DNA of 24,671 bases from an uncultured Chitinophagaceae bacterium (GTDB lineage: Bacteria; Bacteroidota; Bacteroidia; Chitinophagales; Chitinophagaceae): the NCBI GenBank assembly GCA_934502905.1, contig CAKSVK010000032.1, forward strand, positions 1 to 24,671, in the 5' to 3' direction. The position numbers and the translations under genes are program-made. Under the pieces are notes generated by a model. That model saw nothing but the letters and a program-made list of their open reading frames with translations, made no database searches and was not told the origin of the DNA. Below are positions 1-6,094 of this stretch, piece by piece (positions within the stretch are counted from its first letter, which is position 1; each line of letters starts with the position of its first letter).

Positions 1-243
1 TGCTCCTTTAAAAATGTCGGCAAATGTTGACCAATCGGGTTTGTCAGCATTTACATTAAGTTTCATATTGTCGTAATAACCTTGAATATCTTCTGTGTAT
101 GCACTCAAAGCTTCTAAAAAGTCGGGCAATGTTTTGTTTTCCCAGTTTTCAGGATTGTCCAACAAATCCTTGCGTAATAAGTCGAGAAACTTAATGAAAG
201 TGTGTCTGTCCGTTACTTTAAAGTCATTAAGCATATCGTTCAT
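1..243 (-). CDS. DUF7660 family protein, C-terminally truncated by the window edge
   Basis: The minus strand is open from an ATG at 243 to the window edge (81 codons, no stop reached). The protein begins MNDMLNDFKVTDRHTFIKFL and continues with the pattern WENKTLPDFLEALSAYTEDI, then a WSTFADIFKGA segment. The order (V-T-D near the start, W-E-N-x-T-L-x-x-F-L-E-A, then W-x-x-F-A) is what I know of the small DUF7660 family, whose biochemical role is unknown. The frame stays open upstream to a TGA at 295-297, but ATG 243 is preferred because it lies 14 bases after the GTTATACC junction of the attC-like repeat, as expected for a cassette ORF. A second in-frame ATG is three codons later. There is no recognisable ribosome-binding site. 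It is the next cassette-like gene after the 214-residue unknown. Family call fairly confident, function unknown. Confidence 0.7.
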   Translation of the reverse strand, partial: MNDMLNDFKVTDRHTFIKFLDLLRKDLLDNPENWENKTLPDFLEALSAYTEDIQGYYDNMKLNVNADKPDWSTFADIFKGA

Positions 244-250
244 AAAATCT

Positions 251-443
251 GGTATAACGTTTTGGGGCTTTCGGCTGTGCTGATATTCTGTGATTCATCC
301 GGCCCGAACTAAAGTCTAATATTGTTAATGATATATTCTTTTGCAGACCAGCGGACATTCAGCCGGAACTGAAATTGAATAACGGTATAATGTTGATGAT
401 TTATTCTTCTGCCAGCATAGCAGAAAACCGCCTGTTACCTGCC
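251..443 (-). repeat. attC-like imperfect inverted repeat (putative integron recombination site)
   Basis: Read on the minus strand, the left arm is GGCAGGTAAC (443-434) followed by AGGCGGTTTTC and TGCTATGCTG (to 413). The right arm is CAGCACAGCCGAAAGCCCC (282-264) followed by AAAACGTTATACC (263-251). The arms pair imperfectly over about 30 positions (GGTAAC with GTTATACC; GGCGGTTTTC-TGCTATGCTG with the complement of CAGCACAGCCGAAAGCCCC). An attC site has outer R''/R' boxes with AAC and GTT cores, inner L boxes and a long variable middle; this element has that layout. The upstream gene's TAA stop lies inside the R''-like box, a frequent feature of cassettes. The predicted crossover is between 258 and 257. 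At about 190 bp it is longer than most attC sites. Inference from layout; no integrase is visible. Confidence 0.55.
319..408 (-). repeat. Imperfect direct repeat pair inside the attC-like element
   Basis: The 22-base stretches at 319-340 and 387-408 differ at only three positions and are 68 bp apart. Similarity continues more weakly on the side of lower coordinates (a GTTC-GG-TGAAT-like segment after each copy on the minus strand). They occupy the loop (variable) part of the inverted repeat, suggesting internal duplication or a fusion of two related spacers. Confidence 0.6.
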
Positions 444-1079
444 GTTTATTTCATCGTAGTTCCAGTCAAATGATTCAGTGTCAAAGGGCGAGTCATATCT
501 TTCCTTCCAACCATCTAAACAGATCTGTTTCATACTTTTTAGCATCAGCGTTTTTAGTTCAAATACCTTTTGTGAAAAAATATCGTTATCCAAAAATGGT
601 GAATAGTAGGTCAACGATTGAATTCCGTTCCGTATATATAAGTTATAGTCTTTGTTTTGATTGCTTCTTTTAATGTTTGCAACATCTCTTTCAAGACTTA
701 TTCCTAAAGATTGAAATGTAAGCTTAGGAATACAATTTTGGATTTTAATTATTGCGTCATTCAATGGGTTAAATAATTCTTCATCGATATACCCAAGAAA
801 GATTCGTACATCTGGAAATTTTATTTCATTCCTCTTTTCCAAATCATTTTTCCTTTCCCAATGGGCAAACCTTATCACCGGCTTAAAAAAATTACTGTCT
901 TTGTTTATGGTCGAATCACTCCATAAAGAGATTTCTTCAATTCTGACTTCAGGAAAATCATTTGTGTAAATGGAAATATCTTTTTCAAGCCAGCAATTTC
1001 CAACATTTGGTGGTATAATCGATCTCGGACCGTCCAACAGTCTTTGGCCAATATTTCGAATTTGTAATATTTTATTCAA
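435..1079 (-). CDS. Hypothetical protein of a cassette-like unit (214 aa)
   Basis: I do not recognise this protein. It is 214 residues, soluble-looking, with no signal peptide or membrane segment, rich in Asn, Asp, Ile and Lys and in aromatic residues; the C-terminus is acidic and Trp-containing (SFDWNYDEINGR). The base composition is clearly more AT-rich than that of genes from 1320 onward, which suggests acquisition. The only start giving the full frame is TTG at 1079, since an in-frame TAA lies 15 bases upstream and the next in-frame ATG is far inside. A five-codon ORF (ATG at 1093) ends in a TGA that overlaps this TTG, so translation may be coupled. The gene fills the space between a GTTACCTGCC box (1109-1100) and its inverted copy, with its stop codon inside the latter. 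Immunity or defence function is possible for such genes but nothing in the sequence shows it. Confidence 0.6.
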   Translation of the reverse strand: MNKILQIRNIGQRLLDGPRSIIPPNVGNCWLEKDISIYTNDFPEVRIEEISLWSDSTINKDSNFFKPVIRFAHWERKNDLEKRNEIKFPDVRIFLGYIDEELFNPLNDAIIKIQNCIPKLTFQSLGISLERDVANIKRSNQNKDYNLYIRNGIQSLTYYSPFLDNDIFSQKVFELKTLMLKSMKQICLDGWKERYDSPFDTESFDWNYDEINGR

Positions 1080-1093
1080 GTTAATAGAGTCAT
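1076..1093 (-). promoter_or_regulatory. Five-codon leader ORF overlapping the TTG start of the unknown gene
   Basis: ATG ACT CTA TTA ACT TGA (minus strand, 1093 to 1076) encodes MTLLT. Its TGA overlaps the proposed TTG start at 1079-1077 by two bases. Class 1 integrons use a similar minicistron (ORF-11 in attI1) to help translate cassettes lacking a ribosome-binding site; whether this one does so is inference. A one-base indel in a formerly ATG-started gene would give the same picture. Confidence 0.3.
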
Positions 1094-1099
1094 TTTAAT

Positions 1100-1109
1100 G
1101 GCAGGTAAC
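1100..1109 (-). other. Putative 5' boundary of the gene cassette
   Basis: The minus strand reads GTTACCTGCC here, the exact reverse complement of GGCAGGTAAC at 443-434, so the two boxes bracket the 214-residue gene. In integron cassettes the first bases (TTRRRY) complete the R' box of the circular cassette and therefore match the cassette's own R'' box; that is what is seen. The flanking DNA up to 1319 is AT-rich and has no attC-like arm, so it could be an attI-like or secondary insertion site. Confidence 0.45.
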
Positions 1110-1319
1110 ATTTGTATTACTGCTATTACCTGAAATTACTCACTTTGCTTCAATATTGATAATCAGTATTTCAGCATTATATATTTTGTATTGTTTATAG
1201 CACCAATATAACTTTTTATCCGTGTACAAACGTTTATAAACTATTTTCTGCCGGCTGATTACCGGATCGGATTAATCAACGGATACTTATATAATCAACA
1301 GGTTTATTCCAGCAACAGA

Positions 1320-1775
1320 TCAGATCACTTTAAAGCTCATTGCCGGGGCCATCATCTTCTTGCCATCTTTCAGGCGGACGATGATCTCGTCAATGATCAT
1401 TTCATCACCTTTGGAGATATTGTCTTTAATGCTTTCACGCCAGTTTTGGCTCATTACGGGCTCCGTGAAATCGTTCACCCGCATATCGTTAACGATTTTT
1501 GTCTGCCCGGTTTCCGGGTCGGAGTAGCTGCTTTTGAATTTGTAGAAAACCCGGTACCGGATCACGGGATAGGTGTTACCCTTGTCATCCCGCACCACTA
1601 CGGCAGAGTCCACTGCACGGGATAATAAGTCCTGTGTTATGTTGCCTCCTTTAAACCCACCGATAGCCACCCATATCTTCGGAACGGCATTTGTCGCCGC
1701 GGACTTCGTGGTCTTCTGCTGGGCATTTACACCCAGGGCGGCCAAGAGGAACAACAATAAAAACAGGCGCTTCAT
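1320..1775 (-). CDS. Secreted protein resembling the C-terminal domain of gliding/secretion protein GldM
   Basis: The 151-residue product starts with a clear Sec signal peptide (MKRLFLLLFLLAALGVNA, likely cleaved before QQKTT), so it should act in the periplasm or outside. The mature part begins PKIWVAIGGFKGG and ends with GDEMIIDEIIVRLKDGKKMM followed by a hydrophobic strand. This ending resembles the last strands of GldM, where a G-D-x-x-x-x-x-x-I segment and a D-G turn precede the terminal strand. GldM is a full-length membrane protein of the type 9 secretion/gliding motor; this product has only one such domain and no membrane anchor beyond the signal peptide. No gldK/L/N gene is nearby. 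The ATG at 1775 directly starts the signal peptide. Secretion is confident; the GldM relation is by eye only. Confidence 0.6.
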   Translation of the reverse strand: MKRLFLLLFLLAALGVNAQQKTTKSAATNAVPKIWVAIGGFKGGNITQDLLSRAVDSAVVVRDDKGNTYPVIRYRVFYKFKSSYSDPETGQTKIVNDMRVNDFTEPVMSQNWRESIKDNISKGDEMIIDEIIVRLKDGKKMMAPAMSFKVI

Positions 1776-1969
1776 GTATTATAGCAGGTTTAATATGAAT
1801 ACAACAACGTATGCAAGATAGAATTTAGTATACTGAACTTTTGTTAAATATCAGGCTAGGGTGCATTGGGTCTCGGTGAAAAGCTTAAATCTTTGCTTTA
1901 TAATTAATGGGCTTTTTGATTGGTAAAAGTTAGAATGTTGCATCATCGAAACATTATCGTCAGCCAGCC

Positions 1970-2096
1970 GTATGTCCACCCCGGGAGGAGAGTCCGTCAG
2001 TATCGTCAGTAAATTTACAAAGGGGAGGATCTCCACCCCCCTCGCGTGTAACATTGATGTAGCTCTATGCTTTACTACCGCCAGCGGGGGACATAC
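1970..2096. repeat. 127-bp element with inverted ends and an internal palindrome
   Basis: The left end GTATGTCC (1970-1977) is perfectly inverted at the right end, GGACATAC (2089-2096), and each is followed inward by a run of C or G. Inside, 2022-2039 (GGGGAGGATCTCCACCCC) is itself almost palindromic. There is no ORF for a transposase, so this may be a small non-autonomous or REP-like element. Dispersed copies elsewhere in the genome would be expected. Confidence 0.45.
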
Positions 2097-2132
2097 CAGT
2101 TACTTCCTTATGCCGGCTGGTTGTATGTTTTT

Positions 2133-2215
2133 GAGAAGATGTGAACTTTATCGCGATATTTGTTTATCTCTTATTTTGTCGCGATGGGAATAGTTTTCAC
2201 CGAAGGCAACTTCTC
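2133..2215. repeat. Nested three-arm hairpin downstream of miaE
   Basis: Three complementary pairs nest in order: GAGAAG (2133-2138) with CTTCTC (2210-2215), GTGAA (2141-2145) with TTCAC (2196-2200), and ATCGCGA (2150-2156) with TCGCGAT (2179-2185). It lies just past the 3' end of miaE (minus strand) and could stabilise or end that transcript. No T-run typical of a simple terminator follows. Confidence 0.4.
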
Positions 2216-2234
2216 TCACCGTGGGTAAATGTGC

Positions 2235-2840
2235 TTAGTGGATGCGGTCACCCCTTACCTCGAGGTTTTTCATCACTTCCGCTTCGTATTGCAGCCATTC
2301 CTGCCAACGCTTCCTTACTTTTTCCTTATCTATATAGGTTTCTGCCAGGTCGATGAACAGGGTGTAATGTCCCGCTTCGCTTTCCATAAACCGGCGATAG
2401 AATTTCCGCAGGTAGGCATCCTTCAGTCCCTCGCTGAGCCGCTTGAAACGTTCGCAGCTACGGGCTTCTATCAGCGCCATGGTAAGCAACTGGTCCAGGA
2501 AACGATCCCCGGGGCTTCCGCCTTTTTGCTGGAATGCGATCAGCTTGTTGACGTATTCGTCTTTCCGCTGTTTCCCCAGCTTCAGGTTCCGTTTTTGCAG
2601 TTCCAGCAATACCAGCCGGAAATGTCCCCATTCTTCCGTAACAATCGGCGCCAGCTCTGTTACCAGCTTTTCTTTGTCATTGTATTTTTGTATCAGGCTG
2701 ATACAACTGGTGGCGGCCTTTTGCTCGCAATAGGCATGATCGGTAAGTATCTCCTCCATGCTCATGCCCGCCAGGTCTGTCCAGCGCGGGTCTGTTGGCA
2801 GTTGCAGCCCCAGAATATTTTTTACGTCCTGTTCATTCAT
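2235..2840 (-). CDS. miaE: tRNA-(ms2io6A)-hydroxylase MiaE
   Basis: MiaE is a di-iron monooxygenase that hydroxylates the isopentenyl group of ms2i6A at position 37 of certain tRNAs, giving ms2io6A. The 201-residue protein has the ferritin-like ligand pattern: E39 in HAYCEQKAA, E70 and H73 in TEEWGHF, E125 in LIEARSCERF, and E155 and H158 in ESEAGHY. The length matches the family. The ATG at 2840 begins MNEQDVKNILGL, a normal start for the family; no ribosome-binding site is apparent. It stands alone, about 400 bp from the divergent S45 gene. The substrate assumes a miaA/miaB pathway encoded elsewhere. Identification is confident from the metal-binding helices. Confidence 0.88.
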   Translation of the reverse strand: MNEQDVKNILGLQLPTDPRWTDLAGMSMEEILTDHAYCEQKAATSCISLIQKYNDKEKLVTELAPIVTEEWGHFRLVLLELQKRNLKLGKQRKDEYVNKLIAFQQKGGSPGDRFLDQLLTMALIEARSCERFKRLSEGLKDAYLRKFYRRFMESEAGHYTLFIDLAETYIDKEKVRKRWQEWLQYEAEVMKNLEVRGDRIH

Positions 2841-2890
2841 ATATCAATGGCTATTAGTATTGTGTTAATGAAAATGCGGCGAATAAATCT

Positions 2891-2918
2891 CCCGCAGATC
2901 CCGCGGATGTTCGCAGAA
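2891..2918. repeat. Short CGCAGAT-type tandem repeat
   Basis: Three near-copies, CGCAGAT (2893), CGCGGAT (2902) and CGCAGAA (2912), occur at a period of about 9-10 bp upstream of miaE. Similar CGCAGATT-rich intergenic strings are frequent in Bacteroidota genomes. Function unknown. Confidence 0.4.
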
Positions 2919-3072
2919 GTTGCTTAATAAAATCAGTATTTATCTGCATAACCTGCCGGAAAAGGAACATATAGTATTGAATTGACTTGGCATTAGCTGG
3001 TTTTTACCTGCAATATGGTTATTATTGTGCAAAAGTAATAAACCGGGTAATGACAGGGCATATCTACCTTCG

Positions 3073-3177
3073 ATGAAAAAGTTCGAATCTTCACAGGTGG
3101 GTGAAGATGCCCGGCTGCAGTGCCCGCTACCGGTTGGCATCTCACCGACCGGAAAATTGGTAGGTGCGAAAAACTGA
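3073..3177 (+). CDS. Possible 34-residue small protein or leader peptide
   Basis: An ATG at 3073 opens a 34-codon frame ending TGA at 3175-3177. The product begins MKKFESSQVGEDARL and has a CPLPVGISP middle; no known family is recognised. The frame coincides with a set of strong overlapping hairpins, and it ends 75 bases before the S45 acylase start, so it could be a leader ORF for that gene. An open frame of this length can also arise by chance, and other frames here are open too. Low confidence as a gene. Confidence 0.2.
   Translation: MKKFESSQVGEDARLQCPLPVGISPTGKLVGAKN
3087..3166 (+). promoter_or_regulatory. Overlapping, mutually exclusive hairpins upstream of the S45 gene
   Basis: ATCTTCAC (3087-3094) and GTGAAGAT (3101-3108) form a perfect 8-bp stem with a six-base loop. 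GATGCC (3106-3111) can instead pair with GGCATC (3136-3141). CCGGTTGG (3130-3137) can pair with CCGACCGG (3145-3152, with a G-T wobble). CACC and ACC (3143-3150) can pair with GGT and GGTG (3159-3166). Because the partners share bases, the stems compete, as in an RNA switch or attenuator. I could not match it to a known riboswitch consensus. Confidence 0.35.
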
Positions 3178-3252
3178 CATATGCCCGGGCATGACAAACC
3201 GTATGATGCCGTAGAATTTGTATTATACCCTGCAACCCAGTAATTTTAAATT

Positions 3253-5697
3253 ATGAAAATCCTTTATTGCTGTATATCCTTGCTGATCACCATTGCCTTA
3301 ATTGTATTGCTGGGCACCCGGTACGTGGCCCCGTTGCCGCTGGGTGAATTTTTAAGTCCCCAGCACGGTGTATGGTACCATGCCGAACCTTTCGACAAAA
3401 ACTTTGATGAAACCCTGGTAATACCGGCATTAAAGAATGATGTTGCTGTATATTTTGATGACCGGCTGGTGCCGCATATCGTTGCGGAAAGTGAAGAAGA
3501 TGGATTTTTCGTGCAGGGCTACCTGCATGCAAAGTTCCGGCTATGGCAGATGGAATTCCAGGTGTTTGCTGCCGGGGGAAGGATCAGTGAAATAGTGGGA
3601 GATGCGGCGCTGGACTTCGACCGGGGCAAAAGAAGGCTGGGCATGGTGTATGCCGCCGAAAATCTTTTAAAGGAAGCCGAGGCCAACCCACAAACCAGGA
3701 TGATGATGGATGCCTATACGGCAGGGGTGAATGCCTATATCGCTTCGCTGAAGAATGTAGCGCTTCCGGTAGAATACAAGCTGCTGGATTACCGGCCGGA
3801 ACCCTGGACAAACTTCAAGACTGCTTTGTTTATAAAGGAGATGACCCGGACACTGGCCGGCGGCGCAGATGACCTGGGACTGACAAAGCTCCGGGATTTC
3901 TTTGGTGATGCCACCGTACGCCTGCTTTTTCCGCAGGTGCAGGATTCTTTATCTCCCGTTGTTCCTCCGGGAACCGTATTCCCGCCACCCGCCGTGGTAC
4001 CGCAGCCACCTGCCTCTGCTGATTCGCTGTATTTTAAGACTGTAGCGTCGAACGGTGGTGCGCTGCACGAAATAGAAAAACCTGACAAGGATAACGGAAG
4101 CAATAACTGGGCGGTAAGCGGCAGCAAAACCGCCAGCGGCGCCCCGATCCTTTGCAATGATCCTCATCTCAATCTGACGTTGCCGGCTATCTGGTACGAA
4201 ATGCAATTGACCACACCTACCATGAATGCCTATGGCGTCAGCTTTCCGGGTACACCGGGCGTTATCATCGGGTTCAATGAAGACATTGCTTTCGGCTTTA
4301 CCAATTCATCCCGCGATGTGATGGATTTTTACGGCATCCGTTTTAAAGATGAAAGTAAAAAGCAGTACTATTTTGACAGTGCGTGGCTGGATAGTGATAT
4401 CCGCATCGAAGAAATAAAAGTAAAAGGCAAACCTGCCGTATATGATTCTGTAGCGTATACTGTTTTCGGTCCGGTGATGTATGATGCTGCTTTTCCCTCA
4501 AAGGAAAACGGCAGGGAAGCGCTTGCTGTTCGCTGGAAAGCACACGATCCTTCCAATGAGCTGCTGTTCTGGTATCACCTGGATCGCGCAAAAAACTATG
4601 ACGATTATAAAGCGTCCTTACAATATTTTACGGCGCCGGCCCAGAACGTGGTATTCGCTTCCCGGACGGGTGATATTGCCATCTGGCAGCAGGGAACTTT
4701 CCCGGCAAGGTGGAAAGGGCAGGGGCTCTATATCATGCCGGGCGAAGACAGCAGCTACATGTGGCAGGGGATGATACCAATGGAGGAAAATCCACACAGC
4801 GTTAACCCCGAGCGGGGGTTTGTGAGCAGCGCTAACCAGCGTCCGGCGGACAGCACTTATCCTTACTTTATTCCCGGGAATTATGACCTGTACAGGGGAA
4901 TAGCCATCAACAGGCATCTGAGTGAAATGCAGCATATAACGGTGAAGGATATGCTCAACCTGATGAATGATAACTATAATGTTTTTGCCGAGACAGCCCG
5001 CCCCGTTTTGCTGAAGCATATCAATGAAAATGTGCTGCAGGGAAAAGAGGTAGTATACCTGGAAGCCGTGAAGAAATGGTCGTTGCGGAATGATATAGAA
5101 GAGAAAGGTGCAACCTTGTTCCATATATGGTTTGATAAGTTTAAGAAGCAGGTATGGCAGGATGACCTGGAGCAGGCAGGGATGACAGAATATCCCTCCG
5201 ATGGCACATTAACGGAGATGCTGCTGCGGAATGATACTACCTTTGCTTTCGCGGATAATATCAATACTACTGAAACAGAAACGCTGTCGGATGTGGCAAC
5301 GGCGGCATTTAAAGAGATGGTGCCGGTTGCCGATTCGCTGGATGCGGCGGGGAGCCTGGCATGGGGTAAAAGTAAAAATACTTCGGTGTATCATTTGCTG
5401 GGAGACCGGGCGCTGCCTTTTGCAAGGACCGGGCTGCCGGTAGGTGGCGGAAAGCATATCATCAATGCCACTGCGCATAGTCACGGTCCCAGTTGGAAGA
5501 TGATCGTGCACTTACTGGAAACACCGGAAGCTTATGTAGTTTATCCCGGCGGACAATCCGGCAATCCCGGCAGTGTATACTACGACCAGTTTGTGGACAA
5601 ATGGGCTGCCGGTGAGCAATATGAAGCGTGGTTTTTAAAGAGGGGGGATAAGGTCCCGGAAAAAAAGGTTTGGGAAATGAATTTTAAGAAAAAATGA
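3253..5697 (+). CDS. Penicillin acylase family (peptidase S45) hydrolase, membrane-anchored
   Basis: S45 enzymes are N-terminal-nucleophile amidohydrolases that cleave acyl-amide bonds (beta-lactam side chains, acyl-homoserine lactones or other N-acyl compounds) after autocatalytic splitting into alpha and beta chains. The 814-residue protein has an N-terminal hydrophobic segment (about residues 4-22), so it is exported or anchored facing the periplasm. The alpha-chain region contains the GYLHAKFRLWQMEF signature (89-102). The processing site is G282/S283 in DNGSNNWAVSGSKTASG, with S283 the predicted nucleophile, followed by the conserved NDPHL (302-306). The C-terminus has the family's GQSGNPGSVYYDQF segment. 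Length is normal. The ATG at 3253 immediately precedes the anchor. It is followed after 10 bp by a small membrane protein and then a flavin monooxygenase, probably one operon. The substrate cannot be read from the sequence. Confidence 0.9.
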   Translation: MKILYCCISLLITIALIVLLGTRYVAPLPLGEFLSPQHGVWYHAEPFDKNFDETLVIPALKNDVAVYFDDRLVPHIVAESEEDGFFVQGYLHAKFRLWQMEFQVFAAGGRISEIVGDAALDFDRGKRRLGMVYAAENLLKEAEANPQTRMMMDAYTAGVNAYIASLKNVALPVEYKLLDYRPEPWTNFKTALFIKEMTRTLAGGADDLGLTKLRDFFGDATVRLLFPQVQDSLSPVVPPGTVFPPPAVVPQPPASADSLYFKTVASNGGALHEIEKPDKDNGSNNWAVSGSKTASGAPILCNDPHLNLTLPAIWYEMQLTTPTMNAYGVSFPGTPGVIIGFNEDIAFGFTNSSRDVMDFYGIRFKDESKKQYYFDSAWLDSDIRIEEIKVKGKPAVYDSVAYTVFGPVMYDAAFPSKENGREALAVRWKAHDPSNELLFWYHLDRAKNYDDYKASLQYFTAPAQNVVFASRTGDIAIWQQGTFPARWKGQGLYIMPGEDSSYMWQGMIPMEENPHSVNPERGFVSSANQRPADSTYPYFIPGNYDLYRGIAINRHLSEMQHITVKDMLNLMNDNYNVFAETARPVLLKHINENVLQGKEVVYLEAVKKWSLRNDIEEKGATLFHIWFDKFKKQVWQDDLEQAGMTEYPSDGTLTEMLLRNDTTFAFADNINTTETETLSDVATAAFKEMVPVADSLDAAGSLAWGKSKNTSVYHLLGDRALPFARTGLPVGGGKHIINATAHSHGPSWKMIVHLLETPEAYVVYPGGQSGNPGSVYYDQFVDKWAAGEQYEAWFLKRGDKVPEKKVWEMNFKKK

Positions 5698-5707
5698 TCA
5701 GCTTACA

Positions 5708-6082
5708 ATGAAATACTTTTTCTCGTTTGTGTTAATTGTCCTGTTTAGCTTTTTGCTTTCCTTGTACATGTCCTGGTGGTCTGTTGCCGTAGTGGCATTT
5801 TGCGTGTGTATGTGTTTGATAAAAAAGCCGCTGTGGGCCTTTGTTACCGGGTTTGTCTCTATCCTGCTGCTATGGGGAGGACTCGCCTGGTATATCAGCG
5901 CCGGTAATAATCATGTACTGGCTCATAAAATATCTTTATTGGTTTTGCGACAGGATAATCCTGTTATGCTGATTGGGTTATCCGCTTTTATAGGTGCGCT
6001 TACCGCCGGTTTTGCAGGGTTAAGCGGTACCCTGTTAGGCAGACTGGTATTTGAAAAAAAGCTGGAGACCACGGAGGTTTAA
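5708..6082 (+). CDS. Small integral membrane protein, function unknown
   Basis: The 124-residue product is mostly hydrophobic, with about four membrane segments (roughly 4-20, 23-38, 43-63 and 86-110) and a short charged C-terminal tail (FEKKLETTEV). No enzymatic motif is visible and I do not recognise the family. The ATG lies 10 bp after the S45 stop and the stop lies 12 bp before the monooxygenase start, so it is very likely cotranscribed with both. Confidence 0.7.
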   Translation: MKYFFSFVLIVLFSFLLSLYMSWWSVAVVAFCVCMCLIKKPLWAFVTGFVSILLLWGGLAWYISAGNNHVLAHKISLLVLRQDNPVMLIGLSAFIGALTAGFAGLSGTLLGRLVFEKKLETTEV

Positions 6083-6094
6083 CATTATGCATCC

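Larger units (their letters stand above)
1776..2234. other. Non-coding region with palindromic elements between miaE and the GldM-like gene
   Basis: The stretch of about 460 bp carries no convincing gene; short open frames here show no domain and run across inverted repeats. It holds a 127-bp element bounded by GTATGTCC/GGACATAC and a nested hairpin at 2133-2215, listed separately. The promoter of the GldM-like gene should lie at its left end, but no clean -33/-7 pair is visible. Confidence 0.6.

Noticed and set aside
95..283. Plus-strand 62-codon frame at the left end
   Set aside because: It is antisense to the DUF7660 coding frame, which has a recognisable family pattern; the plus frame has none.
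1851..2193. Short open frames on both strands in the gap before miaE
   Set aside because: They run across the inverted repeats, show no domain or signal and contradict one another; the region is better explained as non-coding.
3081..3166. Possible tRNA or known riboswitch, because of a GTTCGAATC string and GGTGAA / CCCGC segments
   Set aside because: No cloverleaf can be drawn around the T-loop-like string, and the conserved core order of cobalamin, FMN, SAM and TPP riboswitches is not met.
2940..3235. Two overlapping minus-strand frames of 80-85 codons
   Set aside because: They overlap each other and the hairpin cluster in different frames, with compositions unlike real proteins here.
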